Assembly (NCBI GenBank): GCA_051647125.1 | Contig: JBOFDP010000080.1 | Coordinates: 1-13,160, forward strand | DNA length: 13,160 bases | Direction: 5' to 3' | From: JBOFDP01 sp051647125 | GTDB lineage: Bacteria > Bacteroidota > Bacteroidia > Chitinophagales > Chitinophagaceae | Shown here: one piece after another, positions 1 through 7,274 of the stretch | How positions within the stretch are numbered: position 1 is the first letter of the stretch | Layout: the number at the start of each line of letters is the position of its first letter | Position numbers and translations under genes: made by a program | Notes under the pieces: model-generated | Seen by the model: the letters and a program-made list of their open reading frames with translations, nothing else | Databases searched by the model: none | What the model was told of the DNA's origin: nothing

Positions 1-1
1 T

Positions 2-172
2 GCTTCTTATGCGGAGATTATTCCTGGATGTTTTTTTCGGCTTGGTGTTCGTAATGAAAAACAAGGAATTATTCATAATGTACATACTTCTAAATTCAAT
101 ATTGATGAGCAAGCTATACTTATGGGCATAGAAACATTAGCTTATTTGGCAGGAAAATTTTGGGATAGATAA
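2..172 (+). CDS. M20-family amidohydrolase/peptidase, C-terminal fragment
   Basis: The window opens inside a reading frame of 56 codons ending in TAA at 170-172. Its sequence reads as the C-terminus of an M20 metallopeptidase of the HipO / N-acyl-amino-acid amidohydrolase type: a PGCFFRLGVRN stretch, then NVHTSKFNIDEQAL. The His of the VHT segment matches the last metal-binding His of this family, and FNIDE followed by a short terminal helix is the usual ending. These enzymes cleave N-acyl amino acids or dipeptides with a two-metal centre. The catalytic core lies outside the window, so the substrate cannot be judged. The next gene has its own promoter, so this is probably the last gene of the upstream unit. 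Confidence 0.7.
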   Translation, partial: ASYAEIIPGCFFRLGVRNEKQGIIHNVHTSKFNIDEQAILMGIETLAYLAGKFWDR

Positions 173-248
173 AAAAGTTAAAATACTTTTTTTATCAAAA
201 TAGTACATTCTTCTCTTTTTTGGATATAAATATAATAGATTTATTTAC

Positions 249-256
249 TATATTTG
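249..256 (+). promoter_or_regulatory. Bacteroidota-type -7 promoter element for hypE
   Basis: TATATTTG fits TAnnTTTG, the -7 box of the primary sigma factor of Bacteroidota. It lies 53 nt before the chosen hypE start at 310 and inside a longer in-frame extension beginning at 220, which argues against the longer start. No clear -33 TTG/TTTG is seen at the usual spacing. Confidence 0.45.
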
Positions 257-298
257 CAAGTACTATGAAGGAAACTGATTCAGTAAGTATAAACCAAT

Positions 299-304
299 GG
301 AGGT
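299..304 (+). promoter_or_regulatory. Shine-Dalgarno site that fixes the hypE start
   Basis: GGAGGT with a 5-nt spacer to the ATG at 310. It is a textbook site and stands out because the other genes here have none, as is common in Bacteroidota. It is the main reason for choosing 310 over 220. Confidence 0.7.
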
Positions 305-309
305 GTCCC

Positions 310-1329
310 ATGCCTAAATTTGATTTTGATATCATTACATTGGGGCATGGTAGTGGAGGCTTACTAACTAATAGACTTTTAGATTCAGGGATTTTTAATC
401 TTTTTAAAAATCCATTGTTAGATAAAAAACATGATGGTGCAATATTTTCTATGGAAGGTAGGATTGCGATAAGTACAGATAGTTTTGTGGTATCTCCAAT
501 ATTTTTTTCTGGAGGTAATATAGGAGATTTGGCAGTGCATGGTACTATCAATGATATTGCTATGTGTGGTGCTTTCCCCAAATATCTTACTTTGTCTTTC
601 ATATTGGAAGAGGGTTTGACAATGAGTGAATTTTGGGAAATATTGGTTTCTATAAAAAAAGCATCTGAAAATGCAGGAATATGTATTATTACCGGAGATA
701 CTAAAGTTGTAGAACGAGGAAAAGGAGATAAAATATTTATTAATACTACGGGTATAGGAGCAGTACATGAGAAAGCAAACATAGATATAGCAAGGGTAAC
801 GCTTACAGATAAAATTATTATCAGCGGACCTTTAGCAAGACATGGTATTAGTATTATGAGCCAGAGGCAAGGACTAGGGTTTGAAACTTCTATTTGTAGT
901 GATACCAGACCCTTACATCATATTATACAAACATTGATAGGGCAATTTGGAAAGGATATTCATCTTCTAAAAGACCCCACTAGAGGAGGGGTAGCTTCTG
1001 TACTTAATGAAGTAGCTGTAGATAGTAAATTAGGGATTGTATTAGATCAAAAAAGTATGCCTATAGAAGAAGAGGTGGATGCTGCTTGTGAAATATTAGG
1101 GTTAGATCCTTTATATATTGCTAATGAAGGGCTTTTTATTGCCATTGTCAAAGACACTATAGCTAAAGAGGTTGTAGATGTACTTCATCAGTGGCAGTAT
1201 GGTAGTATGGCAAGTGTGATAGGGAAAATGGTAACTGAACATCCTCAAAAGGTATTAATCCAAAGCCATGTTGGCGGGAATCGTGTTTTGAATATGCTTG
1301 CCGGAGAGCAATTGCCTAGAATATGTTAA
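310..1329 (+). CDS. hypE: HypE, [NiFe]-hydrogenase maturation protein (CN ligand synthesis)
   Basis: HypE dehydrates the thiocarboxamide that HypF places on its C-terminal cysteine, giving the thiocyanate from which the Fe(CN)2CO centre of [NiFe] hydrogenases is built with HypC and HypD. The protein is 339 aa, normal for the family. Visible landmarks are LGHGSGG (11-17), TDSFVVSP (56-63), FILEEG (97-102), the ATP-binding GDTKVVERGKGD (129-140), DPTRGGVA (222-229) and an intact terminal PRIC with Cys as the very last residue, so it should be functional. The frame is open to an ATG at 220, but the ATG at 310 is preferred: it has GGAGGT at 299-304 with five bases of spacing, it lies downstream of the -7 box, and family homology begins there. 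The stop overlaps the start of the next gene. No hydrogenase subunit or other hyp gene is in the window. Confidence 0.95.
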   Translation: MPKFDFDIITLGHGSGGLLTNRLLDSGIFNLFKNPLLDKKHDGAIFSMEGRIAISTDSFVVSPIFFSGGNIGDLAVHGTINDIAMCGAFPKYLTLSFILEEGLTMSEFWEILVSIKKASENAGICIITGDTKVVERGKGDKIFINTTGIGAVHEKANIDIARVTLTDKIIISGPLARHGISIMSQRQGLGFETSICSDTRPLHHIIQTLIGQFGKDIHLLKDPTRGGVASVLNEVAVDSKLGIVLDQKSMPIEEEVDAACEILGLDPLYIANEGLFIAIVKDTIAKEVVDVLHQWQYGSMASVIGKMVTEHPQKVLIQSHVGGNRVLNMLAGEQLPRIC

Positions 1330-2387
1330 TGTATAAAGAAGAGATACAAGTTTTTTATGGGATGCCTAAGGATGAATTTCTTGCCCCAAGGGGTGTATTT
1401 TTTTTTGAAGAGAAATTAATAGTTTCTGATACAGGAAAAAATAGAATCCTTATTTGGGAAAAATTGCCTACTTCTGCGTATCACCCCCCTGATATAGTTT
1501 TAGGAGAAAATTTAAAATATAGAATAGATGTCTCTTTTCAATATCCATCAGGTATATGGACTAATGGGAAAATGCTTATAATTGCCGATGCATGGAATCA
1601 CCGTGTATTGATATGGAAGAAATTTCCTACTCAAAATAATGAACCCGCAACTATTGTTGTTGGACAACAGGATTTTATACACAACCATCCTAATCAATTG
1701 GGTGTAGGAACAGCTCCTACTGCGAGTAGTTTATATTGGTGTTATGGGGTTTGGAGTACAGGTCAAGACTTATGGATTGCAGATACAGGCAATCGTAGAA
1801 TACTATATTTTGATCATATTCCAAAAAATAATGGCGAAATGGCTAATAGTGTAATAGGACAAGTAAGTTTTGAACAAAGAGAGTATAATCCTCAAAATGC
1901 AATTTGGCCATATAGTATAAAAATTTCGGATAATGGAGAAATGATTATTGCAGATACTCAGTATTATAGATGCTTGCTTTGGCATGATTTTAGAACTTCA
2001 TATTTACAACCTGCTGATGTTGTAATAGGACAGCCTGATTTTGAAAGTAATGGGGCAAATCAGTATAAGCTTTTTCCAGATGCGAATACTTTAAATTGGT
2101 GCTATGACGCATGTTTTTTTGATAAACAATTATTGGTTGCAGATACGGGGAATAGTAGGATTTTATTATGGAATAGTATACCTCAAAAAAATAATGTATT
2201 GGCAAATAATTTAATAGGACAAAAAAAATTTAATACGAATGGAGAAAGTTCTTTGTCAATGACCAATTCTACATTAAAGAATCAAATGTATTGGCCCTTT
2301 GCTGTAAATAGTTATAAAAAAAATATTGCTATTGCAGATACTGGAAATAATAGAATTTTACTGATAAAAAATATTAATAATAAATAA
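1323..2387 (+). CDS. Six-blade NHL-repeat (beta-propeller) protein coupled to hypE
   Basis: A 354-aa protein made almost wholly of NHL repeats. Six blades share the pattern (I/V)(A/S)DTxNxRIL(I/L)W, near residues 35-45, 87-98, 152-163, 208-220, 272-283 and 337-347. Between them a second motif recurs, VIGQxDF-like, near 112, 177, 234 and 297. No signal peptide or membrane helix is seen, so it is probably a cytoplasmic six-bladed propeller acting as a protein-binding platform. The start is either ATG 1323, overlapping hypE by seven bases, or ATG 1329, which shares its A with the hypE stop (TAATG). Both imply translational coupling. The 8-base gap to the nickel permease gene completes a three-gene operon. 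Its role is not known to me; the context suggests hydrogenase assembly, nickel handling or anchoring. Family call sure, function inferred. Confidence 0.85.
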   Translation: MLMYKEEIQVFYGMPKDEFLAPRGVFFFEEKLIVSDTGKNRILIWEKLPTSAYHPPDIVLGENLKYRIDVSFQYPSGIWTNGKMLIIADAWNHRVLIWKKFPTQNNEPATIVVGQQDFIHNHPNQLGVGTAPTASSLYWCYGVWSTGQDLWIADTGNRRILYFDHIPKNNGEMANSVIGQVSFEQREYNPQNAIWPYSIKISDNGEMIIADTQYYRCLLWHDFRTSYLQPADVVIGQPDFESNGANQYKLFPDANTLNWCYDACFFDKQLLVADTGNSRILLWNSIPQKNNVLANNLIGQKKFNTNGESSLSMTNSTLKNQMYWPFAVNSYKKNIAIADTGNNRILLIKNINNK

Positions 2388-2395
2388 AAATAATT

Positions 2396-3013
2396 ATGGT
2401 TGAAGTATTATTCGGGGTACTTTTCTTAGGATTTACCCATACATTTGAGGCCGATCATCTTGTAGCGGTAAGCAGTATTGTCACTAGTAGAACAAAATTT
2501 AAACATAGCCTTAGAGATGGAATATATTGGGGCTTGGGTCATACCAGCACCATACTTATGGTAGGCTTGTTAATATTAGTACTTAAGATAATAATTAAAG
2601 AATCTGTATTTCAATATTTAGAATCTTTTGTAGGTGTTATGCTTATTATGCTGGGAGTTTGGAGATTAACTAAATTATTGAAAAAAAAACACTCTCATCA
2701 GCATACAAATAAGGACAAAAACATTGGTCTTGCTTATGGTGTTGGCTTGGTACATGGGTTAGCAGGTAGTGGAGCTGTGGTTGTAGGGGCGATAACAATG
2801 TCCAGTATATCTTGGGGTGTGAGTTATTTATTAGTATTTGGCTTAGGATCTTTATTGGGTATGATGTTGGCTACTAGTATATTAAGTATTCTTTTTACTA
2901 AGAAGTATATTAATAGCAGTTATATACAAATAATACTTACTTGGATTTCTGCTTTATTATGTATAGGTTTGGGAATATATGTGATGTATGAGAATCTTTT
3001 TGCCATCAACTAA
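2396..3013 (+). CDS. Nickel/cobalt-type permease (HX4DH family, HupE/UreH-like)
   Basis: A 205-aa integral membrane protein with about six helices (roughly 2-24, 42-66, 70-92, 110-133, 140-168, 176-200). The first helix carries H15-TFEA-D20-H21, the HX4DH signature of Ni/Co transporters (NiCoT, RcnA/NicO and UreH-like families), which binds the metal. GLGHT (46-50) and a VHGLAGSGA segment (119-127) are further landmarks of the UreH/HupE-like group. A His-rich loop (H99, H101, H103) lies between helices 3 and 4 and could collect metal. It starts 8 bases after the NHL gene in the hypE operon, so nickel uptake for a [NiFe] hydrogenase is the natural reading. Cobalt transport, or export, is possible, because the motif does not set direction or selectivity. 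The ATG at 2396 is the first available; no Shine-Dalgarno is present. Confidence 0.8.
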   Translation: MVEVLFGVLFLGFTHTFEADHLVAVSSIVTSRTKFKHSLRDGIYWGLGHTSTILMVGLLILVLKIIIKESVFQYLESFVGVMLIMLGVWRLTKLLKKKHSHQHTNKDKNIGLAYGVGLVHGLAGSGAVVVGAITMSSISWGVSYLLVFGLGSLLGMMLATSILSILFTKKYINSSYIQIILTWISALLCIGLGIYVMYENLFAIN

Positions 3014-3149
3014 GATATAAAATTTTGTATATGTAAAAAAGATTAGATTTAATTATAGTTTTTAGGATAAATATTATTTATTTTGCATAATAGGTAATTG
3101 AGTTTTTAGAAGTTAGTAGAAATAGAATACTTAGAGAGAAAAAACAAAG

Positions 3150-3157
3150 TATCTTTG
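3150..3157 (+). promoter_or_regulatory. Bacteroidota-type -7 element before the ModA-like gene
   Basis: TATCTTTG matches TAnnTTTG and ends 31 nt before the ATG at 3189, similar to the spacing at other genes here. It separates the ModA-like/oxidase-like pair from the hypE operon, from which it is 175 bases distant. No convincing -33 element. Confidence 0.45.
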
Positions 3158-3188
3158 CTAAAGAACTAAAACGTATTTTTATGATATA

Positions 3189-3971
3189 ATGATGAAAATT
3201 GTTCATTCCCCAAAAATTGTATGGATAGCCTTTTTTTTATTGAGTGCTTTTTCCTCCTATGCTATAGTACAAAAAACTATTGTGATAGGGATTACTTATG
3301 ATTTACAGTTTGCTATAGATAGTGTAGTCCAACAGTTTGTAGAAGATAACCCTAATATAAAAGTACGTATAGAGAGGGCTACAAATAATGAATTATATTT
3401 CCAAGCTAAGGATTTTGATGTAATTATCTTCTCAGAGTTAGATTATGCTAAAATATTGGCTATAAAGAATGTGGTAGAAAAGGATTTTATTCCTATAGGC
3501 TATGGGCACGTAGCTCTTTTAGCGAATTTAAAAAAAATGGATGCTGGTAAAAATGATGTAAAAGGTATTTTATTATATGATGAAATTAATTCTTTAACAA
3601 TTCCCAAAAAGGCTATTTCTACTTATGGGAAGATGGCTATAGAATATCTTAATCATATACGTGCTACCGAATATTTAGGAGATAAAATAAAACTACGAGA
3701 TACAGATATTATTATAGGATTAATTGCTAAGGGAAAGCTTGATTTTGCAATTATTCCTTATTCGCTTTGCTTTTCTAAAAAATTTAGTTCTAATAATGTA
3801 TTTATTCCTCTGCCTACTAATGACTATACCCCTAATCTTGTTGTAGCTACTGTGATTAAGTATAAAAAAAATATTGATGAGGCACATCTTTTTGTGCATT
3901 ATTTAAAGACACCTTCTGTAAATGCTATTTTTAAATATTTTGGATATACAGAAAATCCTCAATTTTTGTAA
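3189..3971 (+). CDS. Exported ModA-like periplasmic substrate-binding protein
   Basis: A 260-aa protein with a clear signal peptide: basic start, hydrophobic core at about 10-20, and an S-Y-A site with cleavage likely after A25. The rest follows the type II periplasmic-binding fold of molybdate-binding ModA: a first strand, a helix and FVEDNPNIKV, then FDVIIFSELDY where ModA has its conserved ADxFxSAD, a central TIPKKAISTYGKMAIEYL hinge region, and a FVHYLKTPSVNAIFKYFGY ending typical of ModA. The oxyanion-binding residues seem not to be kept: ASL near the start reads TYDL, and the SSG segment reads TNN. The ligand is therefore doubtful. No ABC permease or ATPase follows. Instead an oxidase-like membrane protein starts 16 bases downstream, so the two are likely co-transcribed and may work together at the outer face of the inner membrane. 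Start is ATG 3189 or the adjacent ATG 3192. Confidence 0.65.
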   Translation: MMKIVHSPKIVWIAFFLLSAFSSYAIVQKTIVIGITYDLQFAIDSVVQQFVEDNPNIKVRIERATNNELYFQAKDFDVIIFSELDYAKILAIKNVVEKDFIPIGYGHVALLANLKKMDAGKNDVKGILLYDEINSLTIPKKAISTYGKMAIEYLNHIRATEYLGDKIKLRDTDIIIGLIAKGKLDFAIIPYSLCFSKKFSSNNVFIPLPTNDYTPNLVVATVIKYKKNIDEAHLFVHYLKTPSVNAIFKYFGYTENPQFL

Positions 3972-3987
3972 TTGATATTTTTCTATC

Positions 3988-5250
3988 ATGGTTACGCAAA
4001 AAAATTCGTTAACTATAATAAAAATTTATTTATTAACAGTTTCTGGGTTTTTATTATTTGGAAGTATAGCTCCTTTCTTCTTAGATTATCCATTTATTCA
4101 TGGTACGGTATTATTTTTTTTTGTATTAATACCGGGCTTTTTTAATGCCTTTTCTATATATTACATTACTCAATATTTTTTCTCCACATCATGTATATTG
4201 AGGGATAGAATATCGCTTATTTTATTTTATTCTGCTAGTATTTTTTTAGGATTAAGCTTTGTGAAAGGAAATGATTTCTTTCTCTTATGGCGGAGTAGTA
4301 TATTTTTAGTATTATGTAGTATGTGGGTACTTTCATGGCATTTTATGGTGTTTATTTATAGAAAAAAATATTTGTCTAAAATCCATTCTTTTATCGTATT
4401 TTCTTTTGTGTGTGTACATGGTTTTTTTCTTATAATCATGCCTTATATCTTACTGATTTTAATATTTAATTCTATAAATTTTAAAGATATTTTTTGGAGT
4501 ATTGTCCATCCAATTAGTTATGCTTTTATTATTTTAATGATTGGTATTATGGCAGATCGTATTTTTGAATATAGAGATCGTTTTATAGTCCTTTTTCATC
4601 ATACGATTATCTTATTACTGGTTGGTTTAGGATTAATATTCTATCTTGTCTATGTATTGCAAAATAAAAACCCCTTTGGCTCGGAAGCTTCTATTAATTT
4701 AACTATGGTAAGTGGAGTTCCTATATTTTTTTTATTGATTTATTGGATTATTGCTTTGTGGAAAAATAATATTTCTCTCAATATAGATACTTGTTTTGCT
4801 TTGATGTGTATGAGCTTATTTATTTTTGGCGGATTAATGGATATATTTTTTATACACTATCATTTGCCTATTCGTTTGGGAGATACTTTTTTTACGGTAG
4901 CTCATTTTCATTTAATTATAGGTATCTGTATAGCGATGTCATTTTTAAGTTGTATTTACCATAATTGGAGACAAATATTTATAAAATGTCATCCTAAAAT
5001 ATTAGATAATAGATTTTCTAAAATTCATTTTTGGACTACTTTTATAGGAGTTTATGTTATTTTTTCTTTAATGTATTATGTTGGACTTATAGGCATTCCT
5101 AAGTTATATTTTACACCTGTAAAAGACCTCAATTATTACATAGGTTTTTCTTCCTACACTATCATGAGTATTTCTATCATAGTATGGGTCATGCAGATAG
5201 CTTTTATTTTTTATTTATTAAGGGCAACTTTTAAAAGCTACTGTTCTTAA
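3988..5250 (+). CDS. Divergent heme-copper oxidase subunit I-like protein, 12 helices
   Basis: A 420-aa protein with about 12 predicted helices that follows the order of motifs in heme-copper oxidase subunit I. Helix 2 has FIHG (H38, low-spin heme ligand position). Helix 6 has FWSIVHPISY, matching the HPEVY motif with CuB ligand H174 and the cross-linking Tyr178. Helix 8 has an LTMVSGVP segment like TMIIAIPTG. Helix 10 has LGDTFFTVAHFH, matching the DTYYVVAHFH motif that binds both hemes (H306, H308). Helix 11 begins KIHFWTTFIGV, also typical. It is shorter than the usual 500-560 aa. An HH pair exists (204-205) but lies 30 residues after H174 rather than about 50, at the start of helix 7, and the expected CuB position (about 217-224) has no His. 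Whether CuB binds is uncertain. No subunit II, III or c-type cytochrome gene is adjacent. O2 or NO reduction, or a non-catalytic heme role, are all possible. Confidence 0.7.
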   Translation: MVTQKNSLTIIKIYLLTVSGFLLFGSIAPFFLDYPFIHGTVLFFFVLIPGFFNAFSIYYITQYFFSTSCILRDRISLILFYSASIFLGLSFVKGNDFFLLWRSSIFLVLCSMWVLSWHFMVFIYRKKYLSKIHSFIVFSFVCVHGFFLIIMPYILLILIFNSINFKDIFWSIVHPISYAFIILMIGIMADRIFEYRDRFIVLFHHTIILLLVGLGLIFYLVYVLQNKNPFGSEASINLTMVSGVPIFFLLIYWIIALWKNNISLNIDTCFALMCMSLFIFGGLMDIFFIHYHLPIRLGDTFFTVAHFHLIIGICIAMSFLSCIYHNWRQIFIKCHPKILDNRFSKIHFWTTFIGVYVIFSLMYYVGLIGIPKLYFTPVKDLNYYIGFSSYTIMSISIIVWVMQIAFIFYLLRATFKSYCS

Positions 5251-5282
5251 AAAGAAAATTTCTATAATATGAGTATTTGTAT

Positions 5283-5290
5283 TAATTTTG
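5283..5290 (+). promoter_or_regulatory. Bacteroidota-type -7 element before queA
   Basis: TAATTTTG matches TAnnTTTG and ends 28 nt before the queA ATG. queA therefore probably has its own transcript despite being only 68 bases after the preceding gene. Confidence 0.5.
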
Positions 5291-5318
5291 CACCTAATAA
5301 AATTATTATTTATTCTTC

Positions 5319-6368
5319 ATGAGATTATCAAGTTTTGATTTTAAAGTACCTTTAAATTTAATTGCCCAACATCCTGCTAAACGTAGGGATGATAGTAAGT
5401 TATTAGTGATAGATAAGCAAACAGGAGCAATGGAATCACGGAAATTTAGAGATATTATAGAATATTTTGAAGAAAAAGATACTTTTTTAGTAAATGATAC
5501 TAAATTATTTCCTGCACAAATATTTGGTAAAAAAGAAAAAACAGGAGCTAAGATTGAGGTTTTTTTATTGAGAGAATTGAATAAAGAATTATGTATGTGG
5601 GATGCTAATGTAGAGCCAGCACGTAAAATTAGGGTGGGCAATAAATTATATTTTGGCACAGGTAGCGATTTTGTTGCTGAGGTAATAGATAATACAACGA
5701 GCAGGGGTCGTACTTTAAGGTTTTCTTTTAATGGTAATGAAGAATTATTTAGAACTATGCTTGAAAAATTTGGTAATATCTCTTTACCTAAATACATAAA
5801 AAGAAAAATTGACGAAAAAGATAAAGAACGTTTTCAAACTATATATGCTAAAACTGAGGGGGGTATTTTACCTTCTATGGCAGGATTACATTTTACAGAA
5901 AATTTGATAAAAGAAATGGAAATAGAAGGTATAATTTTTGTTCCAATTACTGTACATAATAGATTAAGCATAAATAGAGAAATTAATATTGAAGATTTAA
6001 GTAGGCATAAGTTAGAAACGGAATATTGCCAAATATCAGAGCGTACAGCTCATATTATTAATAAAACTAAGCAAGAGAAAAAACGTGTATGTGCAGTTGG
6101 ACTAAGTGCCTTGCGTAGTGTAGAAAATTCTTTGAATACACATAACAGAGTTATTCCTTTTGATGGTTATCTTAATTGGTTTATATATCCACCTTATAAG
6201 TTTCAGGTATTAGATAGTTTATTGACTAATTTCCATCCTCCACGTACGCCATTGTATATAATGACTTCTGTTTTTGGTGGTGTTGATTTGATAAAAGAAG
6301 CTTATAAAAAAGCAATCAAAGAAAAATTTAGGTTTTATGCCTATGGTGATGCCATGCTTATTCTATAG
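5319..6368 (+). CDS. queA: QueA, tRNA ribosyltransferase-isomerase (queuosine), with altered motifs
   Basis: QueA moves the ribosyl part of S-adenosylmethionine onto preQ1 in tRNA, making epoxyqueuosine at the wobble position of GUN anticodons. At 349 aa the protein is the length of the short Bacteroidota QueA and aligns from end to end: QHPAKRRDDSKLLV near the N-terminus, FLVNDTKLFPAQ (56-67), GAKIEVFLLREL, TTSRGRTLRF, SLPKYIKR, RFQTIYAKTEG and a terminal YGDAMLI. However, several signature segments differ from those I know: APTAGLHF reads LPSMAGLHF (184-192), the HVGxGTF segment reads HNRLSIN (213-219), VGTTxxR reads VGLSALR (260-266), and FHLPxSTL reads FHPPRTPL (305-312). The reading frame is intact. 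It may be a drifting enzyme, a changed one, or one being lost. The start matches the family's; no Shine-Dalgarno. Confidence 0.88.
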   Translation: MRLSSFDFKVPLNLIAQHPAKRRDDSKLLVIDKQTGAMESRKFRDIIEYFEEKDTFLVNDTKLFPAQIFGKKEKTGAKIEVFLLRELNKELCMWDANVEPARKIRVGNKLYFGTGSDFVAEVIDNTTSRGRTLRFSFNGNEELFRTMLEKFGNISLPKYIKRKIDEKDKERFQTIYAKTEGGILPSMAGLHFTENLIKEMEIEGIIFVPITVHNRLSINREINIEDLSRHKLETEYCQISERTAHIINKTKQEKKRVCAVGLSALRSVENSLNTHNRVIPFDGYLNWFIYPPYKFQVLDSLLTNFHPPRTPLYIMTSVFGGVDLIKEAYKKAIKEKFRFYAYGDAMLIL

Positions 6369-6529
6369 TCTTCTTTCTCTTACACTAAATTTCAATATCT
6401 TGTAGTGCATAATATGTACTATTCTTTACATTTTGTAGATATCCTTCCTCTCTAAGAGAGTTATTATACGCTATACCTTTTTAAAATCGCTATAATATAA
6501 ATACATACTTTTATCTAAAAAAACAGAAA

Positions 6530-6545
6530 TATGATAAATATCATA
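6530..6545. repeat. Short inverted repeat overlapping the promoter of the sus remnant
   Basis: Two 7-base arms, TATGATA and TATCATA, are separated by AA and overlap the first bases of the -7 element at 6544. Position suits an operator, but in DNA this AT-rich such palindromes occur by chance, and it does not clearly fit a known box. Confidence 0.25.
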
Positions 6546-6551
6546 AATTTG
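6544..6551 (+). promoter_or_regulatory. Bacteroidota-type -7 element before the susC remnant
   Basis: TAAATTTG matches TAnnTTTG and ends 34 nt before the ATG at 6586. It may be the original promoter of the receptor gene, now placed next to the middle of the gene by deletion. Confidence 0.35.
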
Positions 6552-6585
6552 TAGTATTATTTTTAATTTAAATAAAATTATAATT

Positions 6586-7260
6586 ATGGGTAACAACCCC
6601 AATGATATAGTATCTTTTAAAACAGTAAAAGGTGGTTCTGCCACGGCTATTTATGGGTATAGAGTATCTTCTGGATATACATCAAGAGGGGGGATTAAAC
6701 ACTTCTACTTTTGAAAGAGGGACTGTAGATATTTCTTTATCACCTACTTTTTTAAATAATCATTTAACGCTCAATAGTGATACCAAGGGAATGTTAATGA
6801 ATAATCGATGGGCAAATGGTGGGGCAATAGTTTAGGGTTGATGGTAGTTTTCAGTTTGCACCTGGCAACCAATTTGGTTATTTCTCTGAATCCGCCTTTG
6901 CATGTCGTATATTAGAAGAGCAATTTATTCTTGGATCAAAAAATAATATTTTATCTAATTTAAAATTCTATTTAGGTTGGGTATTATAGGGTAACAAGAT
7001 TTTGGGGGACGATTATGGTTTCTTGCCCACTTATAGTGTAGATACTCCTAATCCTGGAAATTCTTATTTAATTAATGGACAATATTTTCCATATATTAAT
7101 GCGTATGATGCCAATTTAAAGTGAGAGCAAACCACTACTTAATTAATATAGGATTGGATTATGGATTTTTTCAAAATAAAATTACAGGTTTGGTATAGAA
7201 AGACATCTAAGTTATTGAATACAGTATCAATTCCCGTAGGGTCAAATTTTACCCTCTTAT
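6586..7260 (+). pseudogene. Decayed SusC/RagA-type TonB-dependent receptor
   Basis: Pieces of one SusC-family receptor occur in the right order but in different frames. From 6586: NNPNDIVSF and VKGGSATAIYG, the plug-domain signature (NPxDIxSixVLKGxxAtAiYG), then RVSSGYTSRGGI, which in intact receptors lies about 100 residues later. From about 6690 in another frame: STFERGTVDISLSPTFLNNHL to NRWANGGAI, ending at 6835. From 6837: NQFGYFS and LEEQFILGSKNN, stop at 6987. From about 7000: a PNPGNSYLING segment, then AYDANLK-stop-EQTTT where LKWE is expected (TGG to TGA, near 7122). Then NIGLDYGFFQNKITG in yet another frame, and WYRKTSKLLN with IPVGSNFT from 7191. The signal peptide, N-terminal domain and large parts of plug and barrel are missing. 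Intact homologues are about 1000 aa and import glycans or peptides with SusD and TonB. Certain as a pseudogene. Confidence 0.85.
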
Positions 7261-7274
7261 TATGGACATTGAGC

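Noticed and set aside
220..309. A longer HypE starting at ATG 220
   Set aside because: The -7 element at 249-256 lies inside it, HypE homology starts only at 310, and 310 has a strong Shine-Dalgarno.
195..782. A 195-aa open frame on the minus strand inside hypE
   Set aside because: It is antisense to a well-conserved gene, has no recognisable motif, and is a by-product of codon bias.
1323..2387. A CRISPR-like or tandem DNA repeat in the NHL gene
   Set aside because: The periodicity is at protein level (blades of about 60 residues); the DNA copies are diverged.
3988..5250. A standard cytochrome c oxidase subunit I
   Set aside because: It is about 100 residues short, has no adjacent subunit II/III, and its HH pair is out of place; only a homologue call is justified.
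6530..6545. A Fur-type iron box
   Set aside because: TGATA-AA-TATCA has only partial likeness to Fur sites, and palindromes are frequent at this AT content.
6632..6835. A 67-aa independent protein
   Set aside because: Its residues 20-66 match SusC between the plug and barrel, and its first part is out-of-frame plug sequence; it is part of the pseudogene.
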